DNA of 64,000 nt from the NCBI GenBank assembly GCA_964550795.1, contig CAZKBH010000017.1:1-64000 (forward strand), read 5' to 3'. This stretch comes from M3007 sp964550795. GTDB lineage: Bacteria > Bacteroidota > Bacteroidia > Chitinophagales > Saprospiraceae. Position 1 is the stretch's first letter. Every line of letters begins with the position of its first letter. The notes under the pieces were generated by a model. It searched no databases. It saw nothing but the letters and a program-made list of their open reading frames with translations, and had not been told where the DNA came from. The translations under genes and the position numbers were made by a program. This document shows positions 17,240 to 25,593 of this stretch, in pieces.

Positions 17240-17779
17240 ATGAAAAAAAGCTGTTTTTTTATCTTGTTTTTGGCTTTGGCGTATGCAGCATCAGCCCAAC
17301 ATCCACACCCACACGAAGCGCAAATCACGGTCTTCCGAATACCGGATAGTGAGAAAGACAACTACCTGCAGGTCGGCTATTATTACAATTTCAGTCAAAG
17401 CAATGCTATTGGGGCTCGTGTGAGCTATCATGCGGAGCAGAAAACGAAATTTTATCGGAGCCAAACCCGACATTTTGAGGTCAGCCATCGCCTGCGCTTC
17501 CAAAAACCGGAGAAGAAATTTGCTTGGACGCTATCATCCGGGCCTTTGTTGCAGATTCATACTGGTCAACACCGGGGCATTTATGACAGTGATAGTCTAC
17601 ACGGCGGTATCGGATTAGTGACCAGCGGGGGCTTGAACTACTATATCGTTCCACGCTTTAGCGTCGGGATCGTTGGGCTTACGATGCTAGACGTATTCAC
17701 ATGGGAACTGGGGAAAGCCCCGGCGTTTTACCCACTGATTACGCCTGGGATTGGTGTTCAGTTGGCTTATGCTTGGTAG
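17240..17779 (+). CDS. exported beta-barrel-like hypothetical protein
   Basis: Starting at ATG 17240 gives a clean signal peptide (MKKSCFFILFLALAYAASAQ, cleavage after AQ); four codons upstream allow another ATG that adds only MHFF. The mature ~159 residues alternate polar and hydrophobic residues (YLQVGYYYNFSQSNAIGARV, HFEVSHRLRFQ, GGLNYYIVPRFSVGIVGL) and end in a Trp-terminated strand (VQLAYAW), the pattern of a small outer-membrane beta-barrel. His-rich N-terminus (HPHPHE). No specific family recognised. AT-rich codon use, like the neighbouring delta-60 gene, differs from the GC-richer housekeeping genes. Confidence 0.7.
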   Translation: MKKSCFFILFLALAYAASAQHPHPHEAQITVFRIPDSEKDNYLQVGYYYNFSQSNAIGARVSYHAEQKTKFYRSQTRHFEVSHRLRFQKPEKKFAWTLSSGPLLQIHTGQHRGIYDSDSLHGGIGLVTSGGLNYYIVPRFSVGIVGLTMLDVFTWELGKAPAFYPLITPGIGVQLAYAW

Positions 17780-17877
17780 GGTTTGGAAGGGCGTTTGATT
17801 GGAATTGAAAAACAGATTATCATGGAATAAATACATTAAAGCAATCATACCCACTCACACGCAAAATTTACTCAACG

Positions 17878-19404
17878 ATGAAACGAATCATTTGCATGTT
17901 TTTTCTTCTGACCACATTTGCCACGCTCAATGCTCAGAATGGAGTTTTAGACCCTTCCTTTGGTACCAATGGAATTGTGGTGCTGGATGTTGGCAATTCA
18001 AACAACACGACCAGAGCCATTGCGATTCAGCCAGATGGGAAAATTTTGATGGCGGGTTTTTCTTCAACCTCCATCAATCTTTTTAATGTGGTTCGATTAA
18101 ATCCGGACGGTTCGCTTGACAATTCTTTTGGTACCAATGGCGTCGCCAGCACAACTTTGGCATTTACGAGCATCGCGTCCAGTATAGCTTTACAGCAAGA
18201 CGGAAAAATTATCGCAGGAGGGCACACCTGGGGTGGTGAATCCAATGGATTTGCGCTGATTAGATATAATAGTGATGGAAGTATTGATAACAGTTTTGGT
18301 AATTCAGGGATTACAACCACCCATTTCTTTGGCAAAGATGCGATTGGGAAAAGTTTGGCCATTCAAGCGGATGGAAAAATTATTTTAGCTGGCTATTCCT
18401 ATACCATTTTTAACGATGACGATGATTTTGCGGTTGCACGCTACAATCCAGATGGGAGTATTGACCAGACCTTTGGTACAAACGGAGCTGTTTTTACAAC
18501 TTTTGGAGTGAATGAAAGGGACTGGATCAATTCCATAGCAGTCCAAGCAGACGGAAAAATCCTTGCAGGCGGGTTTTCCTCTAATAGAATGGCATTGGCC
18601 AGATATCTGACTGACGGTAGTCTCGACCCTACCTTTGGTACAAATGGTTTGGCCGTAAATATTATCCCACCTGCATCTCAAGCATTTATCAATGGGTTGG
18701 CATTAAGCCCGGACGGGATCTATGCCTGCGGATTCAGTACGGATACCTTCAATAATTCTACGCTCGTAAAGTATGATTATGCTGGAAATATAAGCCCGGA
18801 CTTTGGTGTTGACGGCATTTTAATCAACAACATCGCTCAACAGGACCTATATAAAGACATCAAAATTATAGGTGATAAAATTGTTGTTGGTGGAACAGCA
18901 GGTAACAATGACAACAGTATGTTTAGTTTTACCCTGAGTCAATTCGATCTGAGCGGAAATCCTGTAACGTCGTTTGGGACAAATGGCGTATTCATGGTGT
19001 CTCCTACGAGTTCATTCAATCAACTCGAAGCCATTGCAGTTCAAGCAGATGGGAAAATTTTGGCTGCGGGTTTATGCCAGGAATTCCCGTATGATATCGG
19101 GATCGTCAGGGTTATATCCAACACATTAGTCTCTGTGGAGGATGTTCTTCCAGAAAGCACAACCATTGTTTATCCCAATCCAGCGGCTGATTTCGTTTTG
19201 CTTAAAAATTTATCGTCTGAAGTTTTTACCGACCTGACGCTATCAGATGCCACAGGGAAAGTGTTGAAACTAATAAACAACGCGTCTTTTGATTCCAACG
19301 AAGCTGAACTAAGAATAGACATGCATCAATACCCCAGTGGCATTTATTTTCTCACCACCCAAAACGGAAAATCTACGATGATGCATAAAATAGTGAAGCA
19401 ATAA
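17878..19404 (+). CDS. delta-60 repeat beta-propeller protein with T9SS sorting domain
   Basis: 508 residues: signal peptide ending LNAQ, about seven delta-60 repeats, then a type A T9SS domain (VYPNPAADFVLLKN, SDATGKVLKL, YPSGIYFLTTQNG). Each repeat has the hallmark D-P/N-S-F-G-T-N-G plus A-I-Q-x-D-G-K-I-x-x-A-G (for example LDPSFGTNG at 23-31 and AIQPDGKILMAGF). The fold is a beta-propeller exposed on the cell surface or released; no enzymatic residues are visible, so a binding or adhesion role is likely. AT-rich relative to most of the window. Confidence 0.93.
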   Translation: MKRIICMFFLLTTFATLNAQNGVLDPSFGTNGIVVLDVGNSNNTTRAIAIQPDGKILMAGFSSTSINLFNVVRLNPDGSLDNSFGTNGVASTTLAFTSIASSIALQQDGKIIAGGHTWGGESNGFALIRYNSDGSIDNSFGNSGITTTHFFGKDAIGKSLAIQADGKIILAGYSYTIFNDDDDFAVARYNPDGSIDQTFGTNGAVFTTFGVNERDWINSIAVQADGKILAGGFSSNRMALARYLTDGSLDPTFGTNGLAVNIIPPASQAFINGLALSPDGIYACGFSTDTFNNSTLVKYDYAGNISPDFGVDGILINNIAQQDLYKDIKIIGDKIVVGGTAGNNDNSMFSFTLSQFDLSGNPVTSFGTNGVFMVSPTSSFNQLEAIAVQADGKILAAGLCQEFPYDIGIVRVISNTLVSVEDVLPESTTIVYPNPAADFVLLKNLSSEVFTDLTLSDATGKVLKLINNASFDSNEAELRIDMHQYPSGIYFLTTQNGKSTMMHKIVKQ

Positions 19405-19405
19405 G

Positions 19406-19456
19406 TTGATTGATTGATTCGATTGTAACGATTGGTTCGATTGATTCGATTGATCA
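19406..19456. repeat. GATTGATTCGATTG repeat, copy 1
   Basis: Degenerate tandem units of GATTGATTCGATT right after the delta-60 stop codon. Two further blocks occur at 24812-24862 and 48826-48873. Confidence 0.7.
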
Positions 19457-19523
19457 CCAAAGCTTTGAATGATCATTTCGTTCATAACCATCTTGCATTG
19501 ACTCTATACTATGGCCTGAAAAG

Positions 19524-19823
19524 GTGTATTCCAATGCAAGATTTAAAGAGGTTCGCGTAGCACAAATCGGCAATCACAAATTTCGTATCCATGGTAAAGG
19601 ACAAATTTTTGAGGCCAGTTTTAATTGGGTGGTAGAGGATGGCCATGATGAGCTTAAAAACGGATTTCAGATGACCGATGCCGGGGCGCCGGAATGGGGG
19701 AATTTTGACTTTACAATCGACGTTTCAAAAGAAAGGCCCAACTCCACCCTTCACCTGATCCTGTTCGAGTCCAGCGCCAAGGATGGCAGTCGTCAATATG
19801 AATTGCCCCTTTACCTTAATTAA
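19524..19823 (+). pseudogene. Gmad2-like immunoglobulin domain, N-terminally truncated
   Basis: The 99-codon frame (GTG at 19524) encodes most of a Gmad2 immunoglobulin-like domain: VRVAQIGNHKFRIHGKGQIF, EASFNWVVEDGHDELKNGF, DAGAPEWGNFDFTIDV, and the family ending LILFESSAKDGSRQYELPLYL. Relatives are normally exported with a signal peptide or lipobox and often another domain in front; here the frame starts abruptly after a GATTGATTCGATT repeat block, so the 5' part seems lost. It could still be expressed as a cytoplasmic fragment, but a remnant is more likely. Confidence 0.6.
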
Positions 19824-19829
19824 TCAAAC

Positions 19830-19979
19830 ATGGCTAGAATTAAAAAGCTCACAATAATACTCCAGTATTTATTGATTGCACTTTCACTCAATGCACAGCA
19901 GAAATATAAACCAGAAGTACTGGAAAGCAATAACATCAAACAGATTGAAGGGTATATATTTGAAGGGAAGCATACCTGA
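19830..19979 (+). pseudogene. short frame with signal peptide, probable gene remnant
   Basis: A 49-codon frame starting six bases after the Gmad2 stop. It begins with a credible signal peptide (MARIKKLTIILQYLLIALSL, then NAQ) followed by only 26 residues (EVLESNNIKQIEGYIFEG) before a stop. This looks like the 5' end of an exported protein whose remainder is gone. Alternatively a tiny secreted protein. Confidence 0.4.
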
Positions 19980-20061
19980 ACGGCAATTTGATCGCTACGA
20001 AAAAATATAAATACAGATCATGAGTCTGTACTCGCCACCACACTACTGGACAATCTCAAAA

Positions 20062-20159
20062 GCACACGGATGACACAGATGCAAGCAGCACAGATCAATA
20101 GGATTTTTGAGTGAAAATCTGTGAAATCCGTGCTGCTTGCATCTGTGTCATCTGTGTGC
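20062..20159. repeat. 30-nt inverted repeat
   Basis: 20062-20091 (GCACACGGATGACACAGATG...) is complementary to 20130-20159 with one mismatch, around a 38-base centre. It sits between remnants and the 3' end of the RNase R gene; it could end RNase R transcription or be a mobile palindrome. Confidence 0.65.
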
Positions 20160-20221
20160 AGAAAAAATTTTCAGTTGACCATTGTCCTGGAACGCAGCAG
20201 CGATTTGCCGTCCTGATATAC

Positions 20222-22614
20222 CTACTCCTCCAACTCCATCTCCACCTGCCGTTTGGCCAAATCTACCGCCGCAACCCGCACCTTTACCCGATCGCCCATT
20301 TTGAACGAACGTTTGCTGCGGCGACCCGTGACGCGCAAATTGCCCTCTTCCAGCGTGTAGGTATCATCCATGTATTTGAAATCCACCAGCCCCTCCGCTT
20401 TGGAGCCTGCCAATTCCACAAAAAAGCCCCGCTCAATGATGCCGCTGATGATCCCTTCAAAGGTTTCGCCAATGCGGGTGGAAAGATATTCGGCTTGTTT
20501 GTATTTCGTGCTTTCGCGCTCGGCCTCGGCGGCTTTGCGCTCCTGGTTGCTGATGTGTTTGCACTGTTCCTCGAGTTTGGAAGGATCCACCCGATAGGTT
20601 TTTCCGTCCAGGTTTCGTTCCAAAATCCGGTGCGCCAACACGTCGGAATAGCGACGAATGGGAGAAGTAAAATGCGAATAATGCGTAAAGCCCAGGCCAT
20701 AGTGACCAATGTTGTTGGAACTGTACACCGCCTTAGCCATCGTGCGGATCGCGAGGGGTTCGAGTACTTTGAGGCGGTCGTCCGTGCGGGCTTTTTTCAT
20801 CAGCTCGTTGAACGATTGCGCGATTTGTTTAGGCGTATCTACCTTCATTTGGACCCCTAATTCCAGGGCAAAACGTGCAAAATCTGCAATTTTGGACATA
20901 TCCGGCAAATCGTGTATCCGGAAAATGAACGGGATAACAGCGCCCGTTTTTGCCTCAGCTTCAGGAGTTTCCGTTTTTTTGCCTTTCAGTGGCGGCTGCA
21001 TAAACAGCGCGACTTCTTTGTTGGCCAACAACATGAAATCTTCGATCAGCATGTGCACTTCTTTGCGTTCCTTCACATAAGCCTCCAGCGGCGTACCATC
21101 GGGAGCCAAACGGAAACGCACCTCGTCGGTTTCGAAGCCAATGGCCCCGTTTTTCTCACGTTCCTTCCGCATTTTACTGGCGATCCGTTGCATGTTTTGA
21201 AGCGCCCATTCCAAATCATTAAAACGAGGATGGTTTTTCAAATCCTCCGATGGATTTTTGTCCATAATCGTTTGGGCCTCTTCGTAAACGAATCGCTTGG
21301 CCGAGTGGATAACGGTTTTGCCAAACCAGCGCGACACAATTTTATCCTTTGCATCGAATACAAACACCGCCGAAAAGGTCAGTCGGTCTTGTTCCGGCAC
21401 GAGTGAACAAAGATTGTTCGAGAGTTTTTCGGGCAACATCGGGTTGCAACGATCCACCAGATACACCGAGGTACTGCGTTCAAACGCCTCGCGGTCGAGG
21501 GCAGAATCGGGTTTCAGGTAATGCGTCACATCGGCAATATGCACCCCAATTTCCAGGTTGCCATTCTCCAAAGTCCTGATACTCAAGGCATCGTCGAAGT
21601 CCTTGGCGTCTTCCGGGTCAATGGTGAACGTGAGGATGTCGCGGAAATCGCGGCGACGTTCAATTTCCTGTGGAGAAATGGTGTCGGGAATTCGAGCGGC
21701 CTCCTGTTCAGCCTCGGGGGAATGCGAAAGTTGGAAGCCTGCATTGATCAGAATTTTGTTCATCTCAAACTCGTGGCCACCAATTTTGCCCAGCGACTGG
21801 GTGACTTTCCCAACGGGCACACGGCCTTTCCCTTCCTGCCAATCGGTGACTTTTACCACCACTTTATCGCCATCTTTTGCTTCGCCGATGGCTTCCAGGG
21901 GCACAAAAATGTCCGTGGGCACATTGGGATTGTCGGGCAGAAAAAGCGCGTATTTGCGACTCAGGCGCAGGGTTCCGATGAAAAAATCATTGGCCCGTTT
22001 GATTACTTCCAACACCTCACCTTCCGGCTTGCGCTGTGCCTGTGAAACGCCGCGGCGGCCACCGCGATAAGGGGCTGGCGCAAACAGCAGCACCCGTACG
22101 ATATCGCCGTTCAAGGCGCTGTTGACGTATTTTGGGGGGACGTACACATCGGTGTCCATCATTTCGGTCACGATATAGGCCGCACCAGTCCGGGTCATAT
22201 CCACCCGACCTTCGATGATTTTGCGGCCACTTGAGCCTCGGGGCGCAGAAGTATTTGGGGATTGATCCGATTGCCGGGGCGCTTTGGTANNNNNNNNNNG
22301 GTATGCGCTGCTTTGGGGGGCGACTTCTCTGCGTTTTTTGGCCCGGAACTGGGTGCTTTGTGGTCCTCGTCTGCACTGAATCGATCGAGTGCAACGCCAA
22401 ACTTACCGTCGGCGGATTCGGCAACCATGCCGTTTTGCACCAGCTGTTGCAGGGCATGTTCGGTGGAATCCCGGTTATTATCAACACGAAGTAAATCAGT
22501 GATTTGGCGCGGCGCGAAGGTCTTTTTGGGATGGCCGAGCAGGAATTTAAGGATTTCGATTTGGAGTTGTTGGGCGGACAGCTTTTTGCTGCCGTTTTTC
22601 TTTTTTTTGGTCAT
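20222..22614 (-). CDS. rnr: ribonuclease R (interrupted by assembly gap)
   Basis: 3'-5' exoribonuclease that degrades structured RNA and takes part in rRNA and tmRNA quality control. The N-terminal segment (from ATG 22614) is a basic tail plus helix-turn-helix-like domain (KKLSAQQLQIEILKFLLGHP, RQITDLLRVDNN). After the gap come cold-shock domains, the RNB catalytic core with DPEDAKDFDDALS (the aspartates that bind Mg), the helical part SNNLCSLVPEQDRLTFSAVF and HYSHFTSPIRRYSDVLAHR, and a C-terminal S1 domain (GIISGIIERGFFVELAGSKA, then EGLVDF). A basic tract (APRQSDQSPNTSAPRGSSGR) in the RNB frame runs up to the N block, so both halves belong to one gene of about 795 codons; with ten N counted, the frames do not join. 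Confidence 0.93.
22290..22299. other. assembly gap (10 N) inside rnr
   Basis: Ten N. The frame changes across it, so the real number of missing or overlapping bases is not ten. Confidence 0.95.
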
Positions 22615-22742
22615 CGTCTTGGAAAACCTCCAACTTATTCGGAGGCATTTACTGGATTAAATAATTGGATGGTGGAGGTACTTGAATGAGGTGATTTAGG
22701 TGATTGATGCCTGATTCTACACGTACTTCCTTAATTTAAACA

Positions 22743-22750
22743 CAAAAATA
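22743..22750 (-). promoter_or_regulatory. Bacteroidota -7 element TATTTTTG
   Basis: Matches TAnnTTTG on the minus strand, 129 bases before the rnr ATG at 22614. Confidence 0.35.
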
Positions 22751-22849
22751 AGGGGAAAGTTAGGATATGGGAAAAAAAAGTTGGGGACGGGGGGTGGACA
22801 CTTTTGGTTAGACATAGACAGCAGGTCATTCGTAGTAGTACCAAGTGTT

Positions 22850-23160
22850 CCAAATCCCGATACCGCCGAGCCTCGTCTGCGCATATTAAGCCATGTATTG
22901 CTTCAATCCCGAAGGGATTATATGTTTATAGCAGAATCGCCACGATACGTTCAAAATCCCGAAGGGATTGTATGTCAATACGTTCACATAACATATAATC
23001 CCTTCGGGATTAAAATCTGTATGCTGCCAGTTGCTATAAACATGCAATCCCTTCGGGATTTTTGGGTTTGGTTATGCGTAGCCTGGGCTCGGCGGTAAAG
23101 GGATTATATATTTATAGCCCAGTCGTAGAAAAGGTACGAAATCCCGAAGGGATTGTATGT
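22850..23160. repeat. REP palindrome cluster, 3' side of rayT
   Basis: Five copies of AATCCCGAAGGGATT or its reverse complement at 22905-22919, 22955-22969, 22997-23011, 23046-23060 and 23140-23154. Each can form a 6 bp stem with GAA/TTC loop. They are extended on one side by (A/G)TATGTTTATAGC-like sequence, so the unit is asymmetric and occurs in both orientations. ACCGCCGAG-type sequence at 22862 and, inverted, at 23090 frames the group. No gene is present between rnr and the transposase apart from this. Confidence 0.85.
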
Positions 23161-23260
23161 AAAATAGGTCTAGGTCGTGAGCAGAACAAAAAATCGCATT
23201 GAGTTTAGTGCAAAAACTCATCCTCTGGCTGTAAACACACAATCCTTTAAGTTATTAAGA

Positions 23261-23740
23261 TTATAGCACCTCAGACTCTTCTGAAATCCACTCAAAAAGG
23301 TATTCTTCTTTGTAGTCAATCTCACAACGTTTCAGAATTTCCAGATATTCCTGGCGAAACGACCTTTTTTTGTGATGTTCTTTTTGATTAAAGACATATC
23401 TCACCACAGTATCCAATTCGTTGTGGCTGTGCGAAAAATATCCATAACCTTCTTGCCAATTAAACCTCCCTGCGATCCATTTTTTCTCATTGATAAAATT
23501 GGTGGATTCTTTTTTAAGTACTTGCACCAGGTCGGAAAGTGCCATATAGGGCTTCAAACCAATCAGTACATGAACATGATCCGGCATACAGTAAATTGCC
23601 AACAACTTGTGTCTTTTATCCTGAATAATGCCTGTCATGTACTTCTGGAGTTCCTCCCGGAACGATTCGCGGATAACATTTGCACGATTTTGTGGTGTGA
23701 ACACCACGTGTGCGTAAAATTGACCGAATGTGCCAGCCAT
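23261..23740 (-). CDS. REP-associated Y1 transposase (RayT, IS200-like fold)
   Basis: A 159-residue single-strand DNA endonuclease-like protein of the Y1 transposase family. The HUH motif is H55-V-H57 in YCMPDHVHVLIGL and the candidate nucleophile is Y115 in VVRYVFNQKEHHKKRSF. Start chosen at 23740 (MAGTFGQFYAHVVFTPQNRA); the earlier ATG adds MISI. It is a single gene without a TnpB partner and without classical IS200 ends, but is flanked on both sides by REP palindromes, the arrangement of REP-associated tyrosine transposases, which are thought to mobilise REP elements in trans and be domesticated. The HUH and Tyr residues are intact, so it could be active. Confidence 0.92.
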   Translation of the reverse strand: MAGTFGQFYAHVVFTPQNRANVIRESFREELQKYMTGIIQDKRHKLLAIYCMPDHVHVLIGLKPYMALSDLVQVLKKESTNFINEKKWIAGRFNWQEGYGYFSHSHNELDTVVRYVFNQKEHHKKRSFRQEYLEILKRCEIDYKEEYLFEWISEESEVL

Positions 23741-23814
23741 AATAGAGATCATTTAGCGTGTTAAGAGAAAAGAGTTCTTCAAAAGTAATCCATTTCTGGA
23801 AACAAAACAACACC

Positions 23815-24030
23815 CCAAATCCCTTCACCGCCGAGTGCTGCCTCTGCATACCAATCCAAAGCCCTGAAGGGGTTGCAGGTTTACAGCACTGGGTAGAACA
23901 TAATAATAATCCCGAAGGAATTATATGTTATGCACAACGTTTTGACATACAATCCCTTCGGGATTTTGAATGTTTAGGTGTGATCGTGCTATAAACATAT
24001 AATCCCTTCGGGATTAGAGCAATGCCTGCG
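23815..24030. repeat. REP palindrome cluster, 5' side of rayT
   Basis: Copies of AATCCCGAAGGGATT at 23908-23922 (one mismatch), and inverted at 23951-23965 and 24001-24015, plus a degenerate copy near 23860. The flank at 23818-23855 (CCAAATCCC, ACCGCCGAG, CTCTGCATA) resembles the start of the other cluster at 22850-22885, so the transposase lies between related ends. Confidence 0.82.
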
Positions 24031-24088
24031 CGAAATTATCGCAAAATCGGCATTGTATCACTCCCCCCTTAATCATGCCAACATTTCC

Positions 24089-24742
24089 CTACCCCTTGTG
24101 CCCAAACCAGCCAAACCGGAAATTCAGCCCAAATATCGGGGCATTCAGGTCATTTTTGTTCAATTCTGGAATCCCCCGGAACCCATTTACCACTCGGTAG
24201 CCAGCAGTGGCAGACATCCGCATCCAGTGCGTGACGTTCAATTCTAACCCTACCTCTGGCAGGATCACGAAAATGGCGTCGCCAAAATCCTCCTCTTCAA
24301 GTTCCCAATCCCAATCGTGATGCCGCCGGGCCATACCAACTCCACCGCCGCCAATTTTCAAGGAACCCATCAGATGCAGGGCTTTTTTGGTTGGATAGGA
24401 GTAACCCAGATACAGTCCACCGTGGCCCATTGTGAAGGCATAATTTCGGTTGTCGCGCTGAAAACCATCGAAACTTTCACCCTGCCCGTACAGACCAACC
24501 GAAAAGCTGTTAAAAACCAGCCCGAGACTGCCGCCCGCACCGTATCCGTTGTAATCACCCACCTTGGAGTTCGAAAAAGAGCTGCCGATCCAGCCGCCGC
24601 GCAGCTTGGCACGGGTAAAAAGGGTTTGCTCCTGCTGAGCAGGGGTTACGGGGCTCTGCGCAGGCGATGCAGGCATCTCCTCTTGCGCAAACATTGGAAT
24701 CACGGTGCTTAAAAAGCAGACAAAAAGGAAGTAGAATTTCAT
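24089..24742 (-). CDS. exported outer-membrane beta-barrel-like hypothetical protein
   Basis: 217 residues with a signal peptide (ends PMFAQ, residue 20), a short Pro/Gln-rich linker (EEMPASPAQSPVTPAQQEQ) and a glycine- and aromatic-rich barrel-like body: LRGGWIGSSFSNSKVGDYNG, YGAGGSLGLVFNSFSVGLYG, GHGGLYLGYSYP, LHLMGSLKIGGGGVGMA, GLELNVTHWMRMSATAGYRV and a C-terminal strand GLNFRFGWFGHKG. Resembles small Bacteroidota outer-membrane proteins; the precise family is not recognised. Acidic insertion DWDWELEEEDFGD would be a surface loop. A GATTGATTCGATT repeat block lies about 70 bases upstream. Confidence 0.75.
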   Translation of the reverse strand: MKFYFLFVCFLSTVIPMFAQEEMPASPAQSPVTPAQQEQTLFTRAKLRGGWIGSSFSNSKVGDYNGYGAGGSLGLVFNSFSVGLYGQGESFDGFQRDNRNYAFTMGHGGLYLGYSYPTKKALHLMGSLKIGGGGVGMARRHHDWDWELEEEDFGDAIFVILPEVGLELNVTHWMRMSATAGYRVVNGFRGIPELNKNDLNAPIFGLNFRFGWFGHKG

Positions 24743-24811
24743 GTTGTAAAACGTTTAGTGTGCCCTGAGACACGCACAACTACCCGACACCCTGACGTGA
24801 CCGAAAAAAAA

Positions 24812-24862
24812 TTGAATCGATTTTGACGATTGAAACGATTGATTCGATTGTTTCGATTGACA
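24812..24862. repeat. GATTGATTCGATTG repeat, copy 2
   Basis: Degenerate tandem units (GATTGAAACGATTGATTCGA) upstream of the minus-strand barrel protein gene. Confidence 0.7.
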
Positions 24863-24920
24863 ATACCTGCCTTCCACTGCTAACCAAGCAGAATCTCCAG
24901 CCATGAGTCAACCGGAACAC

Positions 24921-24976
24921 CAGGCCGCGTGCAAATGGCCTTAGAAAAATCTCCATTTTGAGGCCTCCCGAGGCGG
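24921..24976 (+). repeat. dispersed repeat, copy A
   Basis: The ~55-base sequence starting AGGCCGCGTGCAAATGGCCT and ending GAGGCCTCCCGAGGCGG recurs at 25334-25387 and, inverted, at 63331-63386. Confidence 0.85.
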
Positions 24977-25333
24977 ATTAAGCAAAAAACTGTTTGAGCA
25001 GATCTGTTCCCTTCCGCCCGGCTTGACCACTTTAGCTCGGCATCTGTACTTTCTTTTGCTTGCCCAAAAGAAAGTACCAAAGAAAAAGGCAGTCTTCCCG
25101 GCGGCGCCAACGACCTGCGGGGATTGCGCTGTTTTTGACAGGTATGCGTGCGTTTTTTGGAACATTCCGTCGTTTTTCGTCCTGTCAAAAAAGGCGCTCC
25201 CTCCTGCGTCGGGACCATCCCCTTCGGTCGGGCGCGCCTCGCAGACCGCGCGCCAGAGCCAAGGGTAGGTTTGTGTAGGGCTTGGGCTGACCACATTTTC
25301 CCAAAATCAACTGATTTGCTCAGGAATCAATAC
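24977..25333. other. non-coding segment between direct repeats
   Basis: This ~357-base segment between repeat copies A and B has no convincing gene although several frames are open because of its composition. It contains a hairpin TACTTTCTTTT (25047-25057) / AAAAGAAAGTA (25066-25076) with a GCTTGCCC loop, and a GC-rich part at 25095-25260. Together with the repeats it may be one mobile or structured-RNA unit. The rest of the 24743-25593 spacer shows nothing else. Confidence 0.45.
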
Positions 25334-25387
25334 CCGGCCGCGTGCAAATGGCCTTAGAAAAATCTCCATTTTGAGGCCTCCCGAGGA
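25300..25387 (+). repeat. dispersed repeat, copy B (extended)
   Basis: The 3' ~54 bases match copy A; the preceding ~34 bases (CCCAAAATCAACTGATTTGC...) also match the inverted copy C at 63331-63420, giving about 88 bases shared between B and C. Confidence 0.85.
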
Positions 25388-25593
25388 CTAAAGCATGCCA
25401 CTTATCCCTACATGACCCTACCCCAAATTAACAACTAAAAAAAACAACATAAGCAATTTAAAATACTAAAACACGCCCACAAACCATAATTTACATAAAT
25501 TTAATTTTGCGAAAAAAAACGATTTTCTTTCCGATGCCCCTTTTCTTTACCCCCAATAATGACAGCAATACCCACTGACCTCCCGTTTTCAAC

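Noticed and set aside
19433..19455. GGTTCGATTGATTCGATTG resembling a tRNA T-arm
   Set aside because: No cloverleaf can be built; it is part of the GATTGATTCGATT repeat.
20111..20860. 249-residue plus-strand frame opposite the RNase R S1 and RNB parts
   Set aside because: Antisense shadow; no start context and no domain.
22905..24015. Possible CRISPR array from regularly recurring AATCCCGAAGGGATT
   Set aside because: The copies alternate in orientation, spacing varies (about 42 to 94 bases and a gene in between), the repeat is only 15 bases, and no cas gene is present. REP elements explain it better.
24880..25296. 138-residue minus-strand frame and overlapping plus-strand frames (for example 25023-25268)
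   Set aside because: Open in several frames at once because of base composition, no domain, and they run through a dispersed repeat; treated as non-coding.
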